From: Lingula anatina
Lineage: Eukaryota; Brachiopoda; Lingulata; Lingulida; Lingulidae
DNA length: 64,000 nt
Direction of reading: 5' to 3'
Assembly: GCF_001039355.2 (NCBI RefSeq)
Contig: NW_019773626.1
Location: 83,294 to 147,293 of the forward strand
The notes below the pieces were generated by a model that had not been told where the DNA came from, searched no databases, and saw only the letters and a list, made by a program, of their open reading frames with translations. The translations under genes and the position numbers were made by a program. Within the stretch, counting starts at the first letter, position 1; each line of letters starts with the position of its first letter. This document shows, piece by piece, positions 23,401 to 33,526 of the stretch.

Positions 23401-26154
23401 TCCCCTCCAATAAAAAAACGAAGGTAATTTACCCATATTGAAAAGCAATCCAAATTTCCTTCATTGCAACTATTTTGAAGATGGACACAATATATAGATT
23501 CCTTTAGCCAATATTTGGTTCTTTAGGATTAAGGGGTATTTTACTGATCATGAAAAGAGTGTTGTTGATCAAAAAGATATTTATGATTGCACATTTTTCA
23601 AGATTTGTGTCCATGTTGGTCCATTTCGGTAAAATGATACAATGATTGGAATAGATCCGCCCAATTCGATACATTTTCTCTTTAAAGAAAATGTATGTAG
23701 AAAACCCCTTGATGACAGTTATCTTGAGTTATGTAGTTATTAAGATGGAATTAATTGAATGCTTTTAAAAATGATGAAAATAAGAAGAAATAGTTATAGC
23801 TTGATAATACACCAAAGAGAGAACGAAGTTGCTATATTGAAAGACATACTTTGCATTCTCTGTCCATTTACATGAACGTTGAATCTATTTCTGTTGGAAA
23901 TCATTTTGGTTTAATGGCAGTCTTATATCCTAAAGGTTATTATCACAATATTAACGTCACTCACAACAAACATTTCAAATTCAACTTCCCAATCTGATGA
24001 ACTAACTTTAACATTTGATGGCAAAGTAGTTAAATTTGATTTATGTTAAGAGGCGCTGAATGGCCTAAGTACCAATATGGGATTTTACAGTGAAGCATTT
24101 TATAGACATTTTATGACGAAAGTTTTGTGGTTTGGTATTTAGTTAAAAAACAAAGCGTTTTATATTATTAGGAACCAATTCTAAAACTTTGTATGGCGGA
24201 TAGATGCAGGGGCTGCAGCCAACATCTTAGACAACACCATTTTCAATTTGACACGTTTGAAAACTGACTAATAGGTGTAGCCATACGCATGCAATGTTTA
24301 TTCGTAACAAAATGTCTTTCCAGCCCTAACAGGCCACGTCAAGGCCGATGTGGAGGCAACACGTGGGGACAACGATAAAATAACTGATCTTCAAGATGTG
24401 GGTTTTAGCATCAGGCATCAAAATAAGAGCAAAACCAATTGCAAGGAAACGTGCGATGACGGAAGTGACCAGATGCTCCGCGAAGGAGAAAATTCTGACA
24501 GCAAAAAAGATGACGAAAACACTAACACCAGTTTACTATATGGCACCCTGCTGATTCTCAAAAGGCTCACATTTTGGTTGTTGATGTTGTGGCTTATATG
24601 TCTAGATACCATTATTGTCACGTACAAAGGCTGTTTTTACGCGATCATCAATTACTACGGAAATAATGTCAAAAGCACAGGTAATACATTTACGTGTATA
24701 TATTTCATGCGGGTTTGCAATGTAATCATTAGTATTTATCCCATTCCCATTCTTTCACTGCAATTTGTTTTTATGACAGAATAGATTTCTTAATGTACGA
24801 CGTTGTTACGATTGGAACTCTGTAGTTACGATTTTTTAAAAGAAAGATCCATCTTGTTTTAATTAAGAGGCAGAAAACCGTTTAGTTATGAAGCCAGAAC
24901 CTATGAAGTATAACCTGTCAAGTTTAGCACTCAACAAAGGGCCTTGACCTTGAGCACGTCTGTCTCAGTCCGCCTCAACTGCGCGCTCCGGCGGGTAGGA
25001 CGTTAATTAAGTCATCTTAAGTTCATTTTACCACCTTTACATGATCAAAGGACAATGAAAAAATTATTTCAGCGAATTCTAATTATGTTGTAGTAAGCAC
25101 GTATACGGACTTGTATTCCTGGTCCCAAGTGGGTTCTCTGTTCTGGGCATTGCTGATCGGCTTGATGCTGGATAAACTCATGGCCAGGTCAAAGAAAGAC
25201 GGTAATTAACGTAAAGGTGATTTTAAGAGTTCTATGGATTGATCGGTAATTCATTTATATTCCATGTAATATTTTGTTCACCCTTTCTATTTCTTATCTT
25301 CTGCTCATTTTGATTGGATCTGGCCCCAGTTTCTCAAAAAAAAAAAAAAAAACTTGAGTCAGGCTCCCTGGCTAAGAAATTAATTACCAAGGTTACAGGG
25401 TCACATTGGCACATATTACCCTATCAGGAGCAGTGTTACAGCACTCTCGTGGAAATCCTAGTCAACTAAGACCCCATTTCCAGAGATTAGATCGATCTAC
25501 TTTAGATCGACCTAACTCCCTGGGGGTTCACGCTAAATAGCTGTCAGCCGGGCGGACACGAAAGTTAATTACCCCCTTACAGCTTGTAGTAGGCGGGACG
25601 GACATTTAAGCCGGATTATCTGACAGTAATCTAGTGAGACTCCCCGCGGGGATAGATCGATCTGAAAGCTCTGGGAATACAGCCTAAGCCAGAGAACTGA
25701 CTTTCTTTTGTGAAACCGGGGCCTGAACTTAAATACTACCGGTTAGAATTGCAAGGTTTAAAATATCATTCCTTTTACACAGTATAGTATATATTATATT
25801 ATTTACTATAATATGAATTAGGTATTATATGCATTTTATGGCTGTAGTTTACTAATTGTTTAAGATACTTTTGCTTTAGGTTTTAAAAAGCACAGATAAG
25901 AATCTCGGACAAATATTATTGTTCCAGACAAAGAACGATGCTTCATGGTTCCATTTTTCCTGACAGTATTGATAGGCATCGTTGTATCCATTCCGTGTAT
26001 CATTCCAATTCTCGAGCTACAGTTTGTGTCTATTTTCTCTCAGTCTGTGTTACAAACAGGGACCTACGCCGTGCATATGGCATTTGTGGCCTCTGCGTAA
26101 GTACATACTGTATACTACATGTACATGTACTATTTTCTTTCCTTTTTAAAGATG

Positions 26155-26211
<57 letters not shown>

Positions 26212-27063
26212 NNNNNNNNNNNNNNNNNNNNNNNNNNNNNNNNNNNNNNNNNNNNNNNNNNNNNNNNNNNNNNNNNNNNNNNNNNNNNNNNNNNNNNNNN
26301 NNNNNNNNNNNNNNNNNNNNNNNNNNNNNNNNNNNNNNNNNNNNNNNNNNNNNNNNNNNNNNNNNNNNNNNNNNNNNNNNNNNNNNNNNNNNNNNNNNNN
26401 NNNNNNNNNNNNNNNNNNNNNNNNNNNNNNNNNNNNNNNNNNNNNNNNNNNNNNNNNNNNNNNNNNNNNNNNNNNNNNNNNNNNNNNNNNNNNNNNNNNN
26501 NNNNNNNNNNNNNNNNNNNNNNNNNNNNNNNNNNNNNNNNNNNNNNNNNNNNNNNNNNNNNNNNNNNNNNNNNNNNNNNNNNNNNNNNNNNNNNNNNNNN
26601 NNNNNNNNNNNNNNNNNNNNNNNNNNNNNNNNNNNNNNNNNNNNNNNNNNNNNNNNNNNNNNNNNNNNNNNNNNNNNNNNNNNNNNNNNNNNNNNNNNNN
26701 NNNNNNNNNNNNNNNNNNNNNNNNNNNNNNNNNNNNNNNNNNNNNNNNNNNNNNNNNNNNNNNNNNNNNNNNNNNNNNNNNNNNNNNNNNNNNNNNNNNN
26801 NNNNNNNNNNNNNNNNNNNNNNNNNNNNNNNNNNNNNNNNNNNNNNNNNNNNNNNNNNNNNNNNNNNNNNNNNNNNNNNNNNNNNNNNNNNNNNNNNNNN
26901 NNNNNNNNNNNNNNNNNNNNNNNNNNNNNNNNNNNNNNNNNNNNNNNNNNNNNNNNNNNNNNNNNNNNNNNNNNNNNNNNNNNNNNNNNNNNNNNNNNNN
27001 NNNNNNNNNNNNNNNNNNNNNNNNNNNNNNNNNNNNNNNNNNNNNNNNNNNNNNNNNNNNNNN

Positions 27064-27105
<42 letters not shown>

Positions 27106-28108
27106 CCCCCAAACTGAAGGTTTAAGATGGATACGTGTCTTTAGTTCCTTGGCACAGTCGAGAAAATCTTTATTCTTATGATATGATACCCATGTGATCT
27201 TTATAGGTCGCATTCATAACAGTGGACTAACAGATCCACGGATCAAATGTGGCCGGACCACTTGATAGCTTGTCGCGTAATTGGGGCATCAATTCAGTGT
27301 GTAGTAGGGAGTTTTGCACCCAGCTTTTAAGTGGGAAGGACACATTTGATTCGCGGATCTGTTAATCCGTCGATCATCAACGTGTTCTGAATGCGGTCGT
27401 ACCGTTTTCACCTCGATGCTTTGACCAATTTTAGCTTTGTTTTCACACCGCTCACCTTTGTTTGGCCTCATTTACACAAAAATATTTTATAGTATTATTT
27501 AGTTTTATAAAAGATGACTGTGTGTTACCAAAACGAAAATGTTCGCCTTCAGTGCGAGATCTGGAAAATAATAAAAGAATCTCGTAGGTACGTTAACCCC
27601 TTTATTGACCTGCGCCTTAAAAACATATATATTATAGGTTTCCACAGGAACATTTTGGAAAGACATACGGAATACAGGCTGCAGTCAGTAGTTTCCTGAA
27701 TTTCCTTGAAATACCAATATTTTCCTGGTACAAGTACGGCCTGGAAAGTGACCCGCGTTGGGTATGTATGGGATTTAAATTGTACATAATTTTATTCTAT
27801 AATGTATTCAGGGAAGGCAACATAAGGCAAAAAGACATTAGTTCCTTAAGTATGTAATATTGAAGTATTTACCGAAATTATCGAATCAGGTTTGACGTTC
27901 ACACAATAGGCTGATTGTGCTGAAAATGTACAATGTGCAAATAACAAAACAACTTTGAAAGTATTTATCCAGCAAGCAACTGCAAACATACTTTTTGAGG
28001 ACTGTTTCCTTTGGGATAATGTATATTTTGTTTGATAATAAATGCTGAACATTAATTTACAGTTCTGTAATGTTGATAACTGACCATAATGACCATTACC
28101 ATTTCTAT

Positions 28109-28156
<48 letters not shown>

Positions 28157-28302
28157 TTATTTATTTATTTATCTATTTATTTTTATTATTTTTGCAGTTG
28201 GGAGTATTGTTCCTTGGAATATGTGTCACTGCCAGCTGTTTGCCTTTCTACCTCCTTTGGCATGGGTGCCGCTCCACGAGATCTAACAGCTACACGCTTT
28301 AA
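20034..28302 (+). CDS. SLC43A3-like membrane transporter, gene B (nine coding exons)
   Basis: A second intact copy of the same gene as A, with the same phases and identical lengths for exons 1-4 and 6-8. The exons join to a predicted 571-residue protein. The first ATG of the frame is 20034 (MSSSTCWK). Landmarks are GWPAFTYVF, YNMTSADC and LGNCTQ loop sites, GYIYDHGGT, an LPPRQDEDG turn, FPQEHFGKTYG and a final helix with a longer tail than A (ending YTL). A facilitative transporter of the plasma membrane is the family expectation; the substrate is unknown. The last exon acceptor is preceded by a (TTTA)n tract, as in the decayed copy. Intron 7 contains the long N gap, but the exons on both sides are intact and in phase. 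Confidence 0.9.
20416..20640. mobile_element. MITE family 2 ('tccgcggatcaaatatggcgc'), copy 1
   Basis: Inverted arms: ATCCGTGGATCAAATATGGC on the left and GGCGCCATATTTAATACTTGG with CCGCGGGTCAA on the right. Starts 15 bp after the exon 1 donor of gene B. Other copies are at 27210-27395 and 35958-36060 (half). Confidence 0.65.
20802..20972. mobile_element. MITE family 3 ('gtaacgaaac'), copy 1
   Basis: About 170 bp, from TGTAACGAAAC to CGTTACACA (inverted ends), with interior 'cccgccctc' and 'aatgggaagcggactctct'. Other copies are at 23189-23357 and 32871-33034. Confidence 0.65.
21466..21512 (+). CDS. Gene B exon 2
   Basis: 47 nt, coding CLCAGGICLMALAGR. Acceptor CCTTTAAG has an A-rich end but is in the position and phase of gene A exon 2. 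Donor GTATGG. Confidence 0.8.
21513..22199 (+). other. Intron 2 of gene B
   Basis: Holds an unrelated 116-codon open frame at 21639-21989 with no recognised domain, and a poly(T) run near 22001-22016. Most likely non-coding. Confidence 0.5.
22200..22369 (+). CDS. Gene B exon 3
   Basis: 170 nt, coding GNQLAITDVQVALLFPKLK to GFVPILLK. Acceptor TTTGATAG, donor GTAATA. Confidence 0.87.
22714..22981 (+). CDS. Gene B exon 4
   Basis: 268 nt, coding AYQAGLSYKTCM, a helix, LPPRQDEDGN and a basic stretch KIRKRHSLTKKH. Donor GTGAGC. Confidence 0.87.
23020..23187. mobile_element. Small MITE, 'gtgacaggaatgg' family, reverse copy
   Basis: Shares 'gacattcgtccaatatactaaccccaatac' themes and 'taaccctaacctgtac' with the reverse complement of 11975-12130 and 31944-32080. 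Confidence 0.6.
23189..23357. mobile_element. MITE family 3, copy 2
   Basis: Ends GTGTAACGAAACTGAG and ATCACGTTACAC; adjoins the preceding MITE. Confidence 0.65.
24324..24680 (+). CDS. Gene B exon 5
   Basis: Acceptor GTCTTTCCAG, donor GTAATA, 357 nt in phase. Encodes the acidic, Asn/Asp/Lys-rich end of the central loop, then a helix (LTFWLLMLWLIC) and CFYAIINYYGNNVKSTG. Confidence 0.87.
25094..25201 (+). CDS. Gene B exon 6
   Basis: 108 nt, coding VSTYTDLYSWSQVGSLFWAL and GLMLDKLMARSKKD. Acceptor ATGTTGTAG, donor GTAATT. Confidence 0.87.
25471..25682. mobile_element. MITE family 1, copy 2
   Basis: Ends ACCCCATTTCCAGAG and CTCTGGGAATA. Contains TTAGATCGATCTA and GATAGATCGATCTG arms and a central GTTAATTACCCCC. 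In intron 6 of gene B. Confidence 0.65.
25928..26096 (+). CDS. Gene B exon 7
   Basis: 169 nt, coding KERCFMVPFFLTVLIGIVVS to AVHMAFVASA. Donor GTAAGT. Confidence 0.87.
26157..27103. other. Assembly gap flanked by (AT)n and poly(T)
   Basis: An (AT)n run reaches the N block (26212-27063), which is followed by about 38 T. All of it is inside intron 7 of gene B, so no coding sequence appears to be lost. Confidence 0.95.
27210..27395. mobile_element. MITE family 2, copy 2
   Basis: Ends GCATTCATAAC and GTTCTGAATGC, with inner arms ACAGATCCACGGATCAAATG and CATTTGATTCGCGGATCTGT. In intron 7 of gene B. Confidence 0.75.
27638..27761 (+). CDS. Gene B exon 8
   Basis: 124 nt, coding FPQEHFGKTYG and IPIFSWYKYGLESDPRW. 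Acceptor ATTATAG, donor GTATGT. Confidence 0.9.
28107..28190. repeat. (TTTA)n microsatellite forming the exon 9 pyrimidine tract
   Basis: About twenty near-perfect TTTA/ATTT units run straight into TTTTGCAG. The decayed copy has the same arrangement at 2925-2981. Confidence 0.9.
28198..28302 (+). CDS. Gene B exon 9 (last)
   Basis: Encodes LGVLFLGICVTASCLPFYLL and a tail ending RSNSYTL, six codons longer than gene A. Stop TAA at 28300-28302. Confidence 0.87.
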   Translation: MGVLFLGICVTASCLPFYLLWHGCRSTRSNSYTL

Positions 28303-28483
28303 ATATATTTTGATATTTTGGCATAAACATTACTTCTGCGTCCATAGTGGTATCAGAGCCAACTGATAAAGTAAAATATATTGGTTGGTATTTGGCCAGC
28401 TAAGTTGTTTTTTTCAAACTTGTGTGAGATTTTACTATTTCTTTTTCACTATATGCAGGCCATCAAGATGGTGCCCAACACTG

Positions 28484-28925
28484 TCTCTGGACAGTTATCC
28501 TATGAGCAAAGAAGATAATTACTTTGATGAATGATAGTACCCACTGGTTAAAATGGGTGCCTGCTATCCTCCAAATAACTCCTCTCCAGAGGATAATAAT
28601 TGTATCCCATGGATAGTGTTATCCTCGGAATGTCTGTCCAGAGGATAATTATTGCATCCAATGGATAGTGTTATCCTTAGAATGCCTGTCCAGAGGATAA
28701 TAGTTACAGCCATTGGATAGTGTTATCTTAAGGAAAATAATTATAGAGGAAAATAATTATATCCCATGGATAGTGTTATCCTCAAAATGTCTGTCCAGAG
28801 GATAATAGTTACAGCCATTGGATAGTGTTATCTTAAGGAAAATAATTATAGAGGAAAATAATTATATCCACTGGATAGTTTTATCCTCAGAATTCAACAT
28901 GTAACTGTCCAAAGAATAATAATTA
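28484..28925. repeat. Palindrome-containing tandem repeat, 52-bp unit
   Basis: CCAGAGGATAAT recurs at 28586, 28638 and 28690 (52 bp apart) and again further on in a longer-period form. Each unit carries GGATAGTGTTATCC or a variant, an inverted repeat. About 180 bp after the stop codon of gene B. Confidence 0.85.
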
Positions 28926-29800
28926 TAATTACAGAAAACAGGTATTATATCGATATAATGAGGCACACCCTATTAAACTACCCATTACCTTTTACATACC
29001 ATTAATACTACGTGGCAAATCCCACTTATTTCGTATTTCTTATACTGTTTTTATATTTATATATTTGTATCTGGGATACGAATGCATGTTTTATCTTTGA
29101 CATTCAGTGATAGGAAAAGCTGGTATACTCATAGTTAAATCAGAATATATTAAAATAAAAGCTGCCATAATTATTTCTTAAAATATTCACTTCCCAATGA
29201 TCATGAAGAATGCTGCAAAACTTTTCATCCAAGCTGTCATCCCTGTTAAAACCTATATACTCACAAGAATAAAGATTATATAAAAACAAAGATTTCAATG
29301 TTTCACTTCCCTTTTTACACAAATCAAAGGTTTATTATTTTTTATTATTCATAAAAGTTCATCTCGTATTTCGGTCTTTTTGTTTGTCACCAGCCTTATA
29401 ATTAAAAAAAATATTTATGGATTTCAATGTAATTTCCGGGATAAGTCAGAAAATGGGCTAACTTAAAAGTGATTAGACTTTGGTGGTGGTTCGTGATCTT
29501 GATCAGGAGCCGGATCCAAAAATTGTTCAAAGTTTGCCAGATTGTGCCAATGATCACGAAGAATGGTGTGATCTCAACTACCACAATCTACCAGTGCAAC
29601 CCATCAGTGCGGGGTTGAAAAAAGACGTTTTTATAGGATTGCGATAAAGTGACAATGACCTGGTGCAATGGGTGTGATCTCAACAACCACAATCTACCAG
29701 AGGAATCTATCAGTGAAGGGTCCTTGACAAAGGTCTGCGCTCTCTGAGTGCTTTTCTACTTTTCCCACTGAAATGCCCAGGTTAGACGCCATTTTAAATT
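28926..29800. other. Intergenic spacer between convergent genes
   Basis: Lies between gene B (+) and the DUF1647-like gene (-). AT-rich with no coding signal. A short phrase 'gtgatctcaac.accacaatctaccag' occurs twice, near 29570 and 29670. Confidence 0.5.
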
Positions 29801-31838
29801 TTATGCTATTCTTGTACCATTACATGCTTTTACATACTCCATGTACGTAGTATTGTGTCCTCTTGATTCTTGTACAATATCCCTTAGTTCTGTATGTTGA
29901 TATAAAGTCCTATTATACGTAAACATGTAGGTGTATCCTAGCAACGAGAGAGCGGCTTGGTCGTATCTATGGTTACGCAAGTGTGCCCCAACAGGAGAGA
30001 TGCAGCGTTCAAACAGCGCACATTTTTCCCATGGAACCAGTATCTTGTCGTATATATCCCCTTGTCTCAGCCAGCCGTTCAACCCCCCAGCAAAGGAAGT
30101 CTTGCCTACGTATGGTCCTTTCGTGATCTTGAAATGGGAAAACATACCGGGGTGTGTCCATTTAGTCACCTCCCCATTTCCAGGCACACCGATGAAGACA
30201 TAGCCATCTTTTTGAAAAAGGGACGTCATAAGTTGTTTCATTTTTCCACTGATGTGGCTGCCAGCGTCCACCCAAAGCACTGCCCCCAATTCATCCACCA
30301 TCTGCTTGATGACGACGGGTTTAAAGGCGTACGTGTGCAGGTCACGCAGATGAGAGGGGTACCTTTCAAAGGGGAACCTCCTGTACGTCACGCTCGGCCA
30401 GGTTTTCACGGTCTCCGCCTCTTCGGCGGTCAGGCCGAGGTCCCACACCACGATTCTGAGAGATGGTTCCCAGAAACAGAAGGACCCGACGTGGTTGACG
30501 AGAGCTGGTGAAAAGTACTTGTGGTTCGCGCCTGTGACGATTGTGAAGTTGATTCGTTGGTCCCAACCCATCGACCCTCTGAACTTCATATCCATCTGTA
30601 ATTCTACATACGAAACCCAAAGTTTAACCCTTTTGAACCTATTGTACCATTTGATGTAACGTTTTCCATTTAGCAAAATTATAAGCATCAGTTTATTTCT
30701 CCAGCTTCTCACAAGAGAAGTTCTACATTTTTGATGAAGTAGTATAGCTGGTTAAATTGTGAGAACAAAAAAGAACAAAATATTCCCTTGGGCAACGGTG
30801 TTTTCTATAGTCTGCCTTTGGCAATATTTGTTGCTCAGTCGGTCCTAGTTCAGGCCTACCCAACAACCAGACTCAGCACCGAATAATCCTGATTTCACCG
30901 GTAGATCGGATCACAATACCCGTTTTCAATGTGTGTATCAGTACGCCCTTCGAAGTATCAGACGCCTAGCGATGTGATAGTGATGATTCTCAGAGGGGTT
31001 TTGAAAGTAGCACTGCATCTCAAATCAAAATTTGTTCCAGGGTATGATACTGTGAAATGCGTACAGACGCACACCTTGAAAACGGGCAGTGTGGTTCGAC
31101 CTACCGGTGAATTCAGGATCATTCGGTGCCGAGTCTGGTAGTTGGGTAGGCCTGTAGTTTGTGTTTATGGTGTTTGTATGCTATTGTTACATGTATAAGA
31201 TAGCGAATTTTGACCCTCACTGATTGATCGAGAGCAGTCACGTGCGGGTCAATATTATACCGTATTGACCTCCAAACTGGTCAGTTTTGAACAAGAATAT
31301 ATAATACTTGGTGTAGTGAGTGTAAAAATAAAGCAAAGTTCTCGATGTAAAAAAGCGAAGTTCTCAATGTGTCTTAATTGTTTTTGGAATGAGTGATCAA
31401 GTAACGAAATAGTTATAGATTTCGGCGTCGAATATAACGTCGAGGCCACCTGGACTAAACTAAAGTTAAAATCATTGTGTTTTTGTCAATAAAATGTTTG
31501 TGCTTACACCGGAAACTGAGGTTATCAGAAATGCCATTAAAAAAACCATGGAGATCCATGACCGCCTAGGTTCTGAAAGAACGAGGTGGACAGACAGAGA
31601 GAGGAGAGAGAGGGATGTGTGTGTTTGTATGTTATCATAATATTCATAGCACATAAAAGACCTCTGAAAGTGAGATCGTCTACAATCCCGTGACAAGGGA
31701 CATACCTGAATCCTTTACTAGTTTATGCATCCCCATCCACATCATATTAATTAACTTAAGTACGGCAAACACCGCACCCAACTGAAGTAGGGCAAGTCGT
31801 ACACGTCTCGTCCTAAACTTTCGTATTAACATCCTCAT
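29801..31838 (-). CDS. DUF1647-like, glycosyltransferase-like type II membrane protein (two exons)
   Basis: Two exons (31838-31706 and 30603-29801) join in phase to 311 residues. Residues 1-14 are basic and about 15-35 form a signal-anchor helix, as in Golgi enzymes. The luminal part opens FTIVTGANHKYF, then IVVWDLGLT, RYPSHLRDLHTYAFKP and LWVDAGSHI (an acidic motif near residue 157 in the place of a GT-A DXD), FIGVPGNG and a C-terminal HRYDQAAL. This pattern is that of the metazoan DUF1647 family (Pfam PF07801), which is related to nucleotide-sugar transferases but has no established reaction that I know of. Four Asn-X-Ser/Thr sites (residues 63, 275, 295, 306) fit a secretory location. The intron acceptor (TAG at 30604-30605) is inferred from phase; a better-looking CAG at 30596 would shift the frame. 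Confidence 0.75.
30851..31154. mobile_element. Near-palindromic MITE with TAGTT target duplication
   Basis: The ends read CAGGCCTACCCAAC and GTTGGGTAGGCCTG, and the inverted arms extend over 100 bp each. TAGTT flanks both sides (30846-30850 and 31155-31159). It sits in the intron of the DUF1647-like gene and has no coding capacity. Confidence 0.88.
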
Positions 31839-31943
31839 CTTGCCTTTAATTGACTGATATTTGCTGATCTGAAAATTGATAACAAAATTATTTTTTCGTA
31901 TTGAAAACAAATGGGGATTAAAAGACAGAAAAGACAGCATTGC

Positions 31944-32080
31944 CGGTGTGACAGGAATGGTAGTCCGGGGTTCCTAGGATTAGACGGAGCCCTTGGGTTA
32001 GTATATGGGACGAATGTCACCTGTAAAAGGCAATGGGGGAGCGGACTACGGTTGCTAGCGGACTACTATTCCTGTTACAA
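31944..32080. mobile_element. Small MITE, 'gtgacaggaatgg' family
   Basis: Ends GGTGTGACAGGAATGG and TATTCCTGTTACAAC. The interior 'gacgaatgtcacctgt' matches 11975-12130. It lies upstream of the DUF1647-like gene. Confidence 0.65.
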
Positions 32081-32526
32081 CAGATCTATGATATTGCTAG
32101 ATAGAGTGGGATGGGGGGAGGGCACAAGGAAATGAAAAATGTGTGTCAGTGAGAAAAAAAACAACAAAATCATGATTAAAATCTTATAAAATGCATGTGT
32201 TCATATGCCAGGTCTATTGTAAACCTCGGGGAGATACAAGATCACAAGTTCCCACACAAAATTGAAGCTATTACTCACAGAGCCTCAGGGCACGACGTGA
32301 CTTTCTCACAGACACATAGTAACGTAATGACAAAAAATGTATATTTGAAACCAAAGATCGCATGGTACATTTATGATACTAAAAACGATAGTTTTGAGAA
32401 AGGCGTATTGGATATGAAAAAATATATTTTTCTAAAATACATTTTCAAGAACTGCATTAGATATGAATTTTGGGATGTATTTTGTAAAATTACTGAAATT
32501 TGACGATGCCCCGGGAAAAAATGTGG

Positions 32527-32570
<44 letters not shown>

Positions 32571-32870
32571 TCCTTTTCTTTCTTTTCTTTTTGTATTTAT
32601 TTTTTACAATCAACAAGATAATTGAACAACTATTGTGGAAAGACTTCCGCAGTAAAAAAGGCAGCAGACACGAGTACCTACGGGCAATTTCAATTGAAAT
32701 TCACACATAAAAAGTATCACTTGCTGAAAGTCACCCATTCCGAAGTGAAAATCCTTGTAAAAAATGCACGCCAACAACTCTGACCTTGAAACTAACGAGG
32801 TTTTAGCAGACATAATTTTGGGTAGGAAGAATCGGCTCGGTGGGTCTGTGCCTTTTAAGGTGGAATACCC

Positions 32871-33034
32871 AGTAACGAAACTGAGCGTCCTTGTAACGGA
32901 AGGCCCGCCCTCCATTTAATTATAATGGTTAGGGTTAGCCTGATCTAAGTGGGTCAACATCTGGGACGAGACTCACCCGTACAAATGAATGAGAAGCGGA
33001 CTCTCTTCATGGTGGTCTCTGTCGCGTCACACCG
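32871..33034. mobile_element. MITE family 3, copy 3
   Basis: Ends AGTAACGAAACTGAGCG and GTCGCGTCACACC; interior 'cccgccctccattta' and 'gaagcggactctct' as in 20802-20972. Confidence 0.65.
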
Positions 33035-33270
33035 ACTGTACAGGCTTATTTTGGCAGCTCTTGAGCAACGAATCGCCATTATAGGGGAAAGGGTATGTCC
33101 TCTCGTATTTAAACTGTGACAGTCAGACATGTTGAGAAAATTTCGAACTTTTCATTTTCTGCACAAGCTTTTTTTCAAAGCATACCTGTGAGAGCTTTCA
33201 TCCGGTCACTATCCGATGTCAAGAGACCGTGCATTTAGTGGCCAGTCCAGTGAGAACTGCTCACTATGAC

Positions 33271-33526
33271 TGCGTTCCCATAAACCCATCGTGCTTGATG
33301 GATCTAACTTGGCGGGGATTCTCGCTAAATTGCATTTGGTGTAATCAGCTTAATTGTCTGGCACGTTCCCTTGAGTAACTAGGGGATAATTGACTATCCT
33401 ATCCTAATTACCTCTAGAGGTTTGAGTAGGCGCACCAGACATTAAAGCCGCATACACTGAATGCAATTTGGCGAGAATTCCCGCAGAGTTAGATAGATCC
33501 ACCAGTACGATGGGTTTATGGGAACG
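33271..33526. mobile_element. MITE family 1, copy 3
   Basis: Inverted ends TGCGTTCCCATAAACCCATCG and CGATGGGTTTATGGGAACGC (nearly perfect over about 20 bp), with inner arms GATTCTCGCTAAATTGCATT and AATGCAATTTGGCGAGAATT. The central part has two GATAATTGACTAT/CCTAATTACC themes. Confidence 0.8.

Larger units (their letters stand above)
22982..24323 (+). other. Intron 4 of gene B
   Basis: Two MITEs lie side by side at its start: a reversed 'gtgacaggaatgg' element (23020-23187) and a family 3 copy (23189-23357). The rest is AT-rich without a recognised feature. Confidence 0.6.

Noticed and set aside
25938-27125. Very long frames on both strands
   Set aside because: They run through the N block between an (AT)n and a poly(T) tract; the length is an artefact of unknown bases.
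29957-30511. 184-codon plus-strand frame
   Set aside because: Exactly antisense to the DUF1647-like coding exon, whose minus-strand frame carries the conserved pattern.
30591-30600. CAG acceptor at 30596-30597 for exon 2 of the DUF1647-like gene
   Set aside because: It looks better by sequence, but joining it to the exon 1 donor puts the conserved domain out of frame; the TAG eight bases upstream keeps the frame.
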